A stretch of DNA of 64,000 nt. Origin: JAJXWB01 sp037044955. GTDB lineage: Bacteria; Pseudomonadota; Alphaproteobacteria; Rhizobiales; Beijerinckiaceae. Position numbers and translations under genes: made by a program. Shown in pieces: positions 10,064 through 19,912 of the stretch (the stretch's first letter is position 1; every line of letters begins with the position of its first letter). The stretch spans positions 1 to 64,000 of the forward strand of contig JBAOHX010000010.1 of the NCBI GenBank assembly GCA_037044955.1, in the 5' to 3' direction. The notes under the pieces were generated by a model. That model saw only the letters and a list, made by a program, of their open reading frames with translations, did no database searches and was not told where the DNA came from.

Positions 10064-12341
10064 TCAATCCAGCCGATCCAGCCCGCTCACCGCTTCCGGC
10101 GCCTCTGCGCTCACACCCGCCTGGTCCATCGCTTCCGCCACAGCGCGCGCCGGCCGGCGTTGCGGCGCCGGCGACCACGGCCTGTCCTCGCCCGCCGCGC
10201 GCGCGGTCTGCATGATCGTCTTGTCGCCGTCGAAGCGCAGCGTGATCGCGCCGGTCTCCTCCAGCTTCTTCCGGTCGATCACCAGCGGCGCGGCGCAGCC
10301 CCAGGGCGCATAGAGCGGCGTCACCAGAATTTTCGCACGCGAACAATCTTCGGCGAGGCCGGCGTATTCGCTGACCAGCGCCAGCACGCGGCCGTCGGGC
10401 AGGCGCGCCGTGCAACCGAGCTTGTCGCAATGTTCGCCGCGTGAAGATCGCGGCTCGCGGCCGTCGGCGTCGGCGCGCAGCCATTGTTCCGCGGTGAAGC
10501 CCGAGAACCGCCCGATGGTCGCGAGTTCGCCGTTTGCGCCGCGCACGGCGGCGCTTTCGCCGGTCGGCTGGATCGCCACGTCCCAGCGCGGGCCGTGCGT
10601 CGCGCCGACCAGGCCGATGGCGAGGAAGGGGAGCGCGGTCAGCCGGAACAAATTGGTGCGCCAGATCGTCGCCGACAGCACGGCCATGCTGAGGAAGGGC
10701 AGCGCCCAGGGCGCGAATTCGCGCAGGTGCACGGTGGAGGCCGGCATGGCCGCGAGCATCCGCGCCGCCGCCAGGATGATGTCGATGCCCAAGCCAAGCC
10801 ACAGCCACACCGGCCCGTCGAGACCGAGCGGATAGAGCAACGAGCCCGCCAGCGCCGCCGGCACGGCGAAGAATTCGATGATCATCAGGGTGAGCGGATT
10901 GCCGATCAGCACGTAAGGCGAGAGTTCGTGGAAATCGGCGGCCATGAAGGAAGCGGTCGCCGAGGTCGCGCAGATCGTGGCGAAGAGCACGGCGCCGAGC
11001 CCATGCCAGCGCGATTGCGACATCCACGCCATCCATTCGCCGAGCCGGCCCGGCCGCACATTGCCGAGCGGCGCGGTTCGCGCGCGCGCCTGCGCGGCGA
11101 GGCGGGCTTCCCAGACCGCGACCAGCGCGGCCACCGCGGCGAAGGAGAGCTGGAAGCTCGCGCCCATCAGCGCCTCGGGCTCGACCGCGACGACGAAGAC
11201 CACGGCGAGCGCGAGATTGCGCATGGAGACGGAGGGCCGGTCGAACACGGCGGCGAGCAGCATGATGCAGGTCATCACCAGCGCGCGCTCGGCGCCGACG
11301 CGCGAGCCGGTGAAGACGTCGTAGGCGATGGCGCCGAAGATGGCCAAGACCGCCGCCCATTTCTTGATCGGATAGTTCAGCGCCAGCGTCTGCGAGAGCG
11401 CGAGCAGGCGCCGCAGGCCGATGAAGAAAATGCCGGCGACCAGCGTCATCTGCACGCCGGCGATGGTGATGATGTGGAAGATGCCGGCTTCGCGGATGAG
11501 TTCGCGCGCCTCGCGCGAAAGATGATCGCGCTTGCCGGCGACCATGGCGGCGGCGATGGCGCCGACGTCGCCGGGCATTCGTTCGGTCACGCGCTGCACG
11601 AGCGCGTTGCGGAAGCGGTCGACGGCCGCCGACAGCCGCAGCGCCAGCGGCGCGGGTTCGGGCGGCTCGAGCGCCTCGATGCGGCCGAGCGCATTGCCGA
11701 CGCCGCCGATCCGCATGAAATAGGCGTCGCGCGCGAAATCGTAGCCGCCGGGCAGCGCGGCGCGCGAGGGCGGCATCAGCCGGGCCTTGAGCGATATATG
11801 CGCGCCCGCCTCGAATTCCGGCGCCCTGTTGGTGGTGAGGCGCACGCGGAACGGCATGGAGGCATTGTCGAGATATTGCCGCCGAGGTCAGCCGCAGCGT
11901 GAAGCGCGCGCCCGCGCGGCGCAGGTCGACCTGTTCGACGAAGCCGGTGATCTCGGTCGTCATCGGGCGCGCAATCGCCGGCGCGGCGACGCGCCAGGTG
12001 CGCACCCCCTGCGCGACGAAGCCGGCGGCGACGGCCGCGAGCGCGGCCGCGACGGCGAAGCCAGCGCGACGCGCGCGCAGGACGTAGGCGAGCGCCGAAA
12101 GCAGGGCCAGCGCGACGCAGGCGGCGACGAGCGAAGGCTCGCGGTCGGCGGTGAGCGAGAGGATCGCGCCCGCGCCGGCCGCCACCGGCAGCCAGAGGGC
12201 CGGGCGGCGGAAGGCGTATTCCTCCTCCAGCGCGGCGGCGAGCTTTTCGCGCAAGGCGCCTGCGAGCGCGGCAAGGCGCGCGCGCAAGCCCCAGGCGGCC
12301 TGGCGTTCCTCCTGCGCATGACCTACGGCGACCTTCGCCAC
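10064..12341 (-). CDS. comEC: ComEC/Rec2-family membrane protein (frameshift near 11873)
   Basis: Family members form the inner-membrane channel that imports single-stranded DNA in natural transformation. Residues ~45-105 form N-terminal membrane helices followed by a DUF4131-like soluble part. After the frame change near 11873 comes the competence domain with many helices and the hallmark HIITIAGVQMTLVAG. The product is about 758 aa with one inserted base removed, starting at the GTG at 12341. The C-terminal ~170 residues lack the HxHxDH metallo-hydrolase motif seen in long ComEC proteins. No other competence genes are in the window. It is divergent from gltX. Confidence 0.85.
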
Positions 12342-12479
12342 GCCCCCAACCCGTCAATCGAACGCGTCATCGAAACGGCTGTCCGCGCCTGCCCCTTTTG
12401 GCCCGGACCGGCCCATGTTACAGGGGCGCCCTTCGTCGCGCAGCGGCGAAAATCGAATTTTCTACAGTTCGAGTCTTCC

Positions 12480-12602
12480 TCTGGCCCGGGCCTTCATGCT
12501 GAGGCGTCTTTTGCGACAGCAAAAGCCTCGAAGCATGGCCGGGAGAACGGGCCCCCGCCCTTCGAGACGCGATGCTCCGCATCGCTCCTCAGGACGAGGG
12601 CG
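12480..12602. repeat. family H interspersed palindrome, copy 1
   Basis: The comEC-gltX intergenic region includes CTTCATGCTGAGG and CCCTTCGAGACGCGATGCTC followed by CTCCTCAGGACGAGG. These are inverted segments of the kind often interspersed in Hyphomicrobiales genomes. A related stretch lies at 57898-57975. Confidence 0.65.
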
Positions 12603-12631
12603 TCCGTACCGTACTCAGTTTAGGGAACGCC

Positions 12632-14062
12632 ATGTCCAGCCCCGTCACGCGCTTTGCCCCCTCGCCCACCGGCTTCCTGCATATCGGCGGCGGCCGCACC
12701 GCTCTGTTCAACTGGCTCTACGCGCGCAAGACCGGCGGCAAGATGCTGCTGCGCATCGAGGACACGGACCGCGAGCGCTCCACCGACGCCGCGATCAGGG
12801 AGATCATCGACGGCCTGGCCTGGCTGGGGCTGAAGTGGGACGACGAGGTCATCTACCAGTTTTCGCGCGCGCCGCGTCATGCCGAGGTCGCGCAGGAATT
12901 GATGGCGAAGGGCGCGGCCTACCATTGCTACGCCACGGCCGACGAACTGACCGAAATGCGCGAGACGGCGCGCAAGGAAGGCCGCCCGCCGCGCTATGAC
13001 GGGCGCTGGCGCGAGGCGAGCGCCGACAAGGTCGCCGCCGCGCAGGCCGAAGGCCGCAAGCCCGTCGTGCGCCTCAAGGCGCCGCAGGCCGGCGAGACCG
13101 TGATCGAGGACGCCGTGCAGGGCCGCGTCGTATTCCCCAACAAGGACCTCGACGATCTCGTGCTGCTGCGCTCCGACGGCACGCCGACCTACATGCTCGC
13201 CGTCGTCGTCGACGACCACGACATGGGCGTGACGCAGATCATCCGCGGCGACGACCACCTGACCAACGCCGCGCGCCAGACGCACATTTACCAAGCCATG
13301 GGCTGGACCATTCCGGCCTGGGCGCACATTCCGCTGATCCACGGCGCGGACGGCGCGAAATTGTCGAAGCGCCACGGCGCGCTCGGCGTCGACGCCTATC
13401 GCGCCATGGGCTACCTGCCCGAAGCCCTGCGCAATTATCTCGTGCGGCTCGGCTGGAGCCAGGGCGACCGCGAATTCTTCTCGACGCAGGAAATGATCGA
13501 GGCCTTCGATCTGGCGCAGGTGCATCGCTCGCCCGCGCGCTTCGATTTCGTCAAGCTCGAAAACATGAACGGCCATTACATGCGCGCGGCCGACGACGCG
13601 GAATTGACGCAGGCGCTGATCGCCACCCTGCCCTATCTCCCGCGTGGCCCGGAAAAACTGGCCGCGCTGGACGAGAAAAAGCGCGCGCAACTACTGGCCG
13701 CCATGCCGGGCCTGAAGGCGCGCGCGAAAACGCTGGTCGAACTCGCCGACGGCGCGGATTACCTGTTCGCGCAACGTCCGCTCGCCATGGAGCCGAAGGC
13801 CGCCGCGCTGGTCGAAAAGGGCCGTGCGCATCTCAAGGCGGTTCACGCGCGACTCTCGGCGCTTGCGGACTGGAGCGTCGCCTCGACCGAAGCCGCCGTG
13901 CGCGAAGAAGCGGAGGCGAGCGGCGCCAAGCTCGGCGATCTCGCCCAGCCGCTGCGCGCCGCGCTCACCGGCAAGACGACGTCGCCTGGAATCTTCGACG
14001 TTCTCGAAACGCTCGGGCGCGCGGAAAGCCTTGGCCGCATTGCCGATCAGGCGGGGGCCTGA
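12632..14062 (+). CDS. gltX: glutamate--tRNA ligase GltX
   Basis: Charges tRNA-Glu. The 476-residue class I synthetase has the HIGH-type motif FAPSPTGFLHIGGGRTALFN at its N-terminus and the KMSKS-type motif GAKLSKRHGA near residue 250, followed by an all-helical anticodon-binding domain. The start is the ATG at 12632 after TAGGGAACGCC. The ORF continues upstream into the family H repeat, which is not coding. Alphaproteobacteria often carry two GltX paralogues, one charging tRNA-Gln for the amidotransferase pathway, and sequence alone does not settle which this is. gltA follows about 190 bases later. Confidence 0.96.
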   Translation: MSSPVTRFAPSPTGFLHIGGGRTALFNWLYARKTGGKMLLRIEDTDRERSTDAAIREIIDGLAWLGLKWDDEVIYQFSRAPRHAEVAQELMAKGAAYHCYATADELTEMRETARKEGRPPRYDGRWREASADKVAAAQAEGRKPVVRLKAPQAGETVIEDAVQGRVVFPNKDLDDLVLLRSDGTPTYMLAVVVDDHDMGVTQIIRGDDHLTNAARQTHIYQAMGWTIPAWAHIPLIHGADGAKLSKRHGALGVDAYRAMGYLPEALRNYLVRLGWSQGDREFFSTQEMIEAFDLAQVHRSPARFDFVKLENMNGHYMRAADDAELTQALIATLPYLPRGPEKLAALDEKKRAQLLAAMPGLKARAKTLVELADGADYLFAQRPLAMEPKAAALVEKGRAHLKAVHARLSALADWSVASTEAAVREEAEASGAKLGDLAQPLRAALTGKTTSPGIFDVLETLGRAESLGRIADQAGA

Positions 14063-14253
14063 ACCGCGTTTCTCCCTCGCTCCCCCGCTGAAAGTCGCAG
14101 GCGCGCGCAGCGCGCGCGCGCTTGAACCGGCCGGGGGGATGCGCTACCCATAATGCGATGCACAATCGCCGATGACGAGCGGCGCGGGCGGACCCGAAAC
14201 GGGCTGCTTTCCAGCGCGCACGGATGTTCGGCTTCAACACGCAGGGGCGAGCC

Positions 14254-15543
<1,290 letters not shown>

Positions 15544-15563
15544 ACGCAGGTTCCCTGAACACG

Positions 15564-15594
15564 AAAGCCGCGTGAGAGATCACGCGGCTTTTTT
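15564..15594 (+). terminator. rho-independent terminator of gltA
   Basis: Perfect 11-bp stem AAAGCCGCGTG / CACGCGGCTTT with a six-base loop, running into TTTTTTG on the + strand, 20 bases after the gltA stop. Confidence 0.92.
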
Positions 15595-15689
15595 GTTTCC
15601 AAGACGCGGCCCGCGGGGGGTGGCGGTCATTGGGAGCCCGACGCTGCGAGATCGGCGGCTATCGACCGGTCGCGGACAGTATCCTCTCC

Positions 15690-16079
15690 GCGTCATGGCC
15701 GGGCTTGTCCCGGCCATCCACGCCGGGCAGCATCAGATCATGCGGGGCGGCTGGGTCTACATCATGACGAACCACGCCAACGGCGTGCTCTACGTCGGCG
15801 TCACGTCCGACCTTTCCCGTCGCGCGTATGAACACCGCGAAGGCCTGATCAAGGGCTTCACGAAGCGCTACGGACTGAAGCGGCTTGTCTACTTCGAACG
15901 CTACGACGACATTCGAGACGCGATCCAGCGCGAGTCGAACCGGAAACACTGGCCGCGCGCGTGGAAAGTGAAACTCATCCTCAACTCAAATCCGGAGTGG
16001 CATGATCTCTACCAGGGCTTGGCTTGACGTTCGCTGCTCGGCTCGGCGTGGATGGCCGGGACAAGCCCGGCCATGACGC
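15690..16079. mobile_element. GIY-YIG gene enclosed by perfect 36-bp inverted repeats (family C)
   Basis: The segments 15690-15725 and 16044-16079 are exact reverse complements. Each contains an internal hairpin GGCCGGG-cttgt-CCCGGCC bounded by GTCAT and ATCCA. The 318 bases between them hold one GIY-YIG nuclease gene. The family C pair at 46080-46190 has the same plan but only a short spacer and no gene. This looks like a compact unit of palindrome ends plus nuclease. Mobility is an inference: no target-site duplication is visible. Confidence 0.6.
15740..16027 (+). CDS. GIY-YIG nuclease superfamily protein
   Basis: A 95-residue single-domain GIY-YIG protein of the URI/YhbQ-like group. Visible elements are VYI (6-8), YVG (18-20), Arg28, His32 and Glu65 in AIQRES, with a C-terminal NPEWHDL. 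These are the catalytic Tyr/Arg/Glu layout of the fold. The ATG at 15740 is taken as start; in-frame codons upstream (reading MAGLVPAIHAG) come from the left inverted repeat. Family members nick or cut DNA, but most stand-alone ones are uncharacterised. It sits alone between gltA and lpxB, within perfect 36-bp inverted repeats, suggesting an association with the interspersed palindromes. Confidence 0.88.
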   Translation: MRGGWVYIMTNHANGVLYVGVTSDLSRRAYEHREGLIKGFTKRYGLKRLVYFERYDDIRDAIQRESNRKHWPRAWKVKLILNSNPEWHDLYQGLA

Positions 16080-16130
16080 ACTCACGGATGCGTCCGCTTT
16101 CCGCCCATGGCGGACGCTTCGAGCCGAACG

Positions 16131-17274
16131 TCAACGCCTCGCGACCTCCAGCACGTTGCGCGCGGCCGCCATGCTCGGCGCCTCGCCGTTGGCCGGCGTC
16201 AACACGCGATCGATGTCGCGGAAGGCGGCCATCTGCCGGTCGCGCTGCGCGCCATGCGTGAACAGCGGCGCGAGCGCATTGGCGAGCGCGACCTCGTTGC
16301 AGTCGCGCTGAATGAACTCGGGCACGACATTCTCGGCCAGAACGAGATTGGCGAGCACGATTGAATGCACGTCGATGAAATGCTTGGCCAGTTCCTCGAC
16401 GCGCGACACTTTGTAGGCGACGACCATCGGCACGCCCGACAGCGCGAGTTCGAGCGTCACAGTGCCGGACGCGACCAGCGCGGCGCGCGCGCGGCGGAAG
16501 GCCGCGAGTTTCGGCTGGTCGCCGAGCACGACTTCGGGCTTGTAGGGCCAGGAGCGCAATTCCTCGCGGATCGCGTCCTCGAGATGCGCGACGGCGGGCA
16601 AGATCACTTCCATGCGCCGGCCGTGCTGCGCCACGCGATGCAGCACCTGCCCGAACACCGGCATCAGCCGCTCGATCTCGGAGCGCCGCGAGCCCGGCAT
16701 CAGCAGGAACACGGCCGGATCGCTTTCACGCTGCCGCGCTTCCTCTGCGCCGGGGCGCAATTCGTCGAGATGTTCGACCAGCGGATGGCCGACGAAGACG
16801 CAGGGCGGTCCGCCGAGTTTTTCGTGCGCTTGCGGTTCGAAAGGAAAGAGCGCGAGCACGCGGTCGACATAGGCGCGCATGGCCGGCGCCCTGCCCGGCC
16901 GCCACGCCCAGACCGACGGGCTGACATAATCGACGATGGGAATTTCCGGGCGCGGCTGCCCGCACTTTTCGCGCGACGCGATGCGTGAAGTCGGGGCTGT
17001 CGATGATGACGAGCGCGTCGGGCTTCGCCGCGACGATCGCGCGCGCCGTTTCGTCGATGCGCCGAAGCAGGCGCGGCAGATGCGCGATGACGGACGTGAA
17101 GCCCATGACCGCGATGTCCTCGAGCGGAAACAGGCTCGCCATCCCCTCGCGGATCATCGCCTCGCCGCCGACGCCTTCGATCGCCGCGTCGGGCGCGAGG
17201 CGACGCAGCGCCTGCATCAGCTTGGCGCCGAGGAGATCGCCGGACTTTTCGCCCGCGACGAGGAAGAGTTTCAT
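16131..17274 (-). CDS. lpxB: lipid-A-disaccharide synthase LpxB (frameshift near 16949)
   Basis: Joins UDP-2,3-diacylglucosamine and lipid X to make the lipid A disaccharide at the inner membrane. The N-terminal part (MKLFLVAGEKSGDLLGAKLM, IEGVGGEAM, VIIDSPDF) and the C-terminal part (VFVGHPL, LMPGSRRSEI, ASGTVTLELA, MVVAYKVS) are in adjacent frames. Removing one C/G near 16949 gives 380 aa, normal for LpxB. The ATG overlaps the lpxA TGA as ATGA. The usual rhizobial neighbour lpxI is missing between lpxA and lpxB. It is the last gene of the bamA-lpxD-fabZ-lpxA-lpxB run. Confidence 0.93.
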
Positions 17275-18081
17275 TCCCCGGCGCCCACGGCGCGGCGCGG
17301 CCGGCACAGCGGCCGATCGCCGCCTTCGCGCAGGAAGGCGACGAGCGGCGCCGACATGCGCGTCGGCGCCCAGCGTCCGTTCCGTCTCGTCGATGCGCGC
17401 GAGAAACGGCGCATCGCCCTCGAAGATCAGGCGGTAGGCCGCCTGCAGCGCGGCGATGCTCTCGCGCGGAAAATTGCGGCGGCGCAGGCCGACGAGATTG
17501 AGCCCGGCCAGATGCGCGCGATTGCCGAAGGCAAGACCGAAAGGAACCAGATCGCCCTCGAGCCCGGACAGGCCGCCGACGAAGGCGTGCGCGCCGACGC
17601 GCGAGAACTGATGCACGGCGACGCCGCCCGAGAGGATCGCGAAATCGCCGACGCGCACGTGGCCCGCGATCATCACGTTGTTGGACAGGATGACATCGTC
17701 GCCGATGCGGCTGTCGTGACCGACATGCGCGTGCGCGAGCAGCGTGCAGCGATCGCCGATCACGGTCGCCATGCCGCCGCCCTGCGTGCCGGGATTGGCG
17801 GTCACGCCTTCGCGAACGATGCAATCGGCGCCAAGCGCGAGCGTCGAAGGTTCGCCGCTGTATTTCAGATCCTGCGGCGCGTGGCCGAGCGAGGCGAAGG
17901 GAAAGATTTTCGTGCGGGCGCCGATTTTCGTGCGCCCGGCGACGACCGCGTGCGACACGAGTTCGACGCCGTCACAGAGTTCGACGTCGGCGCCGACCGT
18001 GCAGAACGGACCGATCCGCACGGCCGCGCCGAGCCGGGCGCCGGGCGCGACGATCGCTGTCGGATGGATATCGGCCGTCAA
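17271..18081 (-). CDS. lpxA: acyl-ACP--UDP-N-acetylglucosamine O-acyltransferase LpxA (frameshift near 17347)
   Basis: Catalyses the first acylation in lipid A synthesis. It is a left-handed beta-helix protein with hexapeptide repeats over residues 1-190 (IHPTAIVAPGARLG, GNRAHLAGLNLVGLRRR) and a helical C-terminus (ARIDETERTLGAD). In the raw frame it runs without a stop straight into LpxB. That apparent fusion is an artefact: removing one base near 17347 gives the normal tail VAFLREGGDRPLC and a TGA at 17271 overlapping the lpxB start. Corrected length is about 269 aa. It starts nine bases after fabZ. Confidence 0.93.
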
Positions 18082-18090
18082 GCCGCGAAC

Positions 18091-18576
18091 TCAGGCCGCC
18101 GGCGGCGCGAGCATCGCGCTGATCTCGGCCTCGCAGACGAGCTGGCCGTCGACCATCGCGCGGCCGGAATACCACCACATGTTGCGACGCTGGTTGAGCT
18201 TCTTCATGTGATACTCGAGCCGGTCGCCCGGCAGCACCGGCTTGCGGAACTTCGCCTTGTCGATGGTCATGAAATAGACGAGGCCGGGCTTCTCGCCCTT
18301 GCCGTGCGCCTGGATGCAGATGGCGCCGGCCGTCTGCGCCATGCCCTCGATGATGAGCACGCCGGGATGCACGGGGCGCTCGGGAAAATGGCCCTGGAAA
18401 TGCGGCTCGTTGATCGTGACGTTCTTGATGCCGACGCAGGAATCGTCGCCGTCGATATCGACGATGCGGTCGACCAGCAGGAAGGGATAGCGATGCGGCA
18501 GCGACGCCAGAATCTTCTGGATGTCGAAGGCTTCGAGTTTCTTTGCTTCGCCTGCCGTTTGCGTCTCGCTCGTCAC
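18091..18576 (-). CDS. fabZ: 3-hydroxyacyl-ACP dehydratase FabZ
   Basis: Dehydrates 3-hydroxyacyl-ACP in fatty acid elongation; its substrate pool is shared with LpxA and LpxD, which flank it. The 161-residue hot-dog-fold protein has LPHRYPFLLVDRI, NEPHFQGHFPERPVHPGVLIIEGMAQ with the catalytic His and Glu, and FRKPVLPGD. The N-terminal ~15 residues are a variable extension. It lies one base after lpxD and nine before lpxA, in one operon. Confidence 0.97.
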   Translation of the reverse strand: MTSETQTAGEAKKLEAFDIQKILASLPHRYPFLLVDRIVDIDGDDSCVGIKNVTINEPHFQGHFPERPVHPGVLIIEGMAQTAGAICIQAHGKGEKPGLVYFMTIDKAKFRKPVLPGDRLEYHMKKLNQRRNMWWYSGRAMVDGQLVCEAEISAMLAPPAA

Positions 18577-18577
18577 T

Positions 18578-19606
18578 TCACTTCTCCTTGCCCGCGCGGC
18601 GATCCGCTGCGGCGCGCTTCAGAAACAGGCGCAGGTCCTGCGCGGGCGTCCCGCCGACGCTCGCGCCGGCCGCGACGTCGCGCATGACGCCGGATTGCGC
18701 GGCGATGCGCGCGCCGGCGCCGATGGTCAGATGCCCGGCGATGCCCGTCTGTCCGCCGACCATGACGAAATCGCCGAGTTCCGTGGAGCCGGCGACGCCG
18801 ACCTGCGCGACGATGACGCAATGGCGGCCGACGACGACGTTGTGACCGATCTGCACGAGATTATCGATCTTGGTTCCCTCGCCCACGATCGTGTCGCGCG
18901 AGGCGCCGCGGTCGAGCGTGCAATTCGCGCCGATCTCCACGTCGTCCTGGATGATGACGCGGCCGATCTGCGGCACCTTGAGGTGGCCGCGCGCGCCGAG
19001 CGCAAAGCCGAAGCCGTCCTGGCCGACGCGCACGCCGGGATGCAGAATGACGCGGTCGCCGAGCAGCGCGTGGCTCAGGCTCGCGCCCGCGCCGATCGTG
19101 CAGTCGCGGCCGATGCGCACGCCGGCGCCGACGACGGCGTTGGCGCAGACGAGCGTTCCCGCGCCGATCTCCGCGCCGGCGCCGATCACCGCGCCGGGCT
19201 CGACATCGACGCCCGGCTCGAGGCGCGCCTGCGGATGAACCTGCGCCTGCGGCGAGACGCCCTTGGCGAAGACGGGCGCGGCGCGCAGGCTGTCGGGCAC
19301 GAGGCGCGCGGCGAGCGTGGCGAAGGCGCGATAGGGGTGGTCGACGACGAGGGCCGCCACGCCTTTCGGCGCGCGCTCGTAGGCGCTTGCGCGCAGCAGG
19401 CAGGCGCCGGCGCGGGTGCGGCCGAGTTCGTCGCCGTAGCGGGGATTGTCGAAATAGGCGAGGTCGCGCGGGCCCGCGCGCTCCAGCGCCGCCAGCCCCT
19501 CGATGCGGCGCGCGGCGAATTGCGAGTCGAATTCGGCGTTCACCAGCGCGGCGACGTCGCCGACGGTCGGCGCGCTCGACAGGGAGAAGAAGAAGGGCTC
19601 GCTCAT
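18578..19606 (-). CDS. lpxD: UDP-3-O-acylglucosamine N-acyltransferase LpxD
   Basis: Adds the N-linked acyl chain to UDP-3-O-acylglucosamine in lipid A assembly. It is a 342-residue trimeric left-handed beta-helix protein with an N-terminal uridine-binding domain (LAYFDNPRYGDEL), hexapeptide repeats from about residue 110, the catalytic-His region QIGHNVVVGRHCVIVAQVG and GGQTGIAGHLTIG. The C-terminal helix ends RAAADRRAGKEK. bamA lies upstream in the same direction, 305 bases away, with terminator-like and tandem repeats between. Confidence 0.96.
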   Translation of the reverse strand: MSEPFFFSLSSAPTVGDVAALVNAEFDSQFAARRIEGLAALERAGPRDLAYFDNPRYGDELGRTRAGACLLRASAYERAPKGVAALVVDHPYRAFATLAARLVPDSLRAAPVFAKGVSPQAQVHPQARLEPGVDVEPGAVIGAGAEIGAGTLVCANAVVGAGVRIGRDCTIGAGASLSHALLGDRVILHPGVRVGQDGFGFALGARGHLKVPQIGRVIIQDDVEIGANCTLDRGASRDTIVGEGTKIDNLVQIGHNVVVGRHCVIVAQVGVAGSTELGDFVMVGGQTGIAGHLTIGAGARIAAQSGVMRDVAAGASVGGTPAQDLRLFLKRAAADRRAGKEK

Positions 19607-19786
19607 GCCGTCCGCAGGCTGGACCAGCCTGCAGACGAGAAACGCTCGAATGCAGAAAAGCCGGTCGGCTCCATCCGTGCGGAGCGCGAAAGATCGGCTT
19701 TCGCCTCTTCGCAGCGCGCTCCGGTCCGCCCGATGCGGCGGTCAGCCCTTATAACGCTGCGCGCCGGTTTGCGCCAACGCGTCCAA

Positions 19787-19830
19787 GACAAATGCCGGCA
19801 AGACAAGCGCCGGCAAGCACAAACGCCGGC
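19787..19830. repeat. short tandem repeat, about 15 bp x 3
   Basis: Three imperfect units of the form GACAARYGCCGGCAA follow each other in the bamA-lpxD gap. No function is evident. Together with the terminator-like hairpin at 19853 and the duplication at 19879, they fill this 305-base stretch. I see no gene in it. Confidence 0.6.
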
Positions 19831-19852
19831 CGACGCGCGCCCCGAAACGAAA

Positions 19853-19872
19853 GCGGCCCCCGAAGGGGCCGC
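19853..19872 (-). terminator. terminator-like hairpin after bamA
   Basis: An eight-bp GC stem GCGGCCCC / GGGGCCGC closes a TTCG tetraloop. On the - strand it is followed by TTTCGTTT. The T-run is interrupted, so it may only attenuate transcription between bamA and lpxD. Confidence 0.6.
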
Positions 19873-19878
19873 TCGATT

Positions 19879-19912
19879 CTTTGTCAGCAGGAGATCTTTG
19901 TCAGCAGGAGAT
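19879..19912. repeat. 17-bp perfect tandem duplication at the bamA stop
   Basis: The unit CTTTGTCAGCAGGAGAT occurs twice in direct succession, 19879-19895 and 19896-19912. The second copy ends in the first base of the bamA stop codon on the + strand. It looks like a recent slippage or an assembly duplication. Confidence 0.8.

Noticed and set aside
15572..15739. N-terminal extension of the GIY-YIG protein
   Set aside because: It reads through the left 36-bp inverted repeat (MAGLVPAIHAG) and part of the gltA terminator. The fold starts at the ATG at 15740.
16726..18081. Apparent LpxA-LpxB fusion protein
   Set aside because: It exists only because one inserted base near 17347 hides the lpxA stop. 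The next frame gives the normal LpxA tail and an ATGA junction, and LpxB breaks again near 16949.
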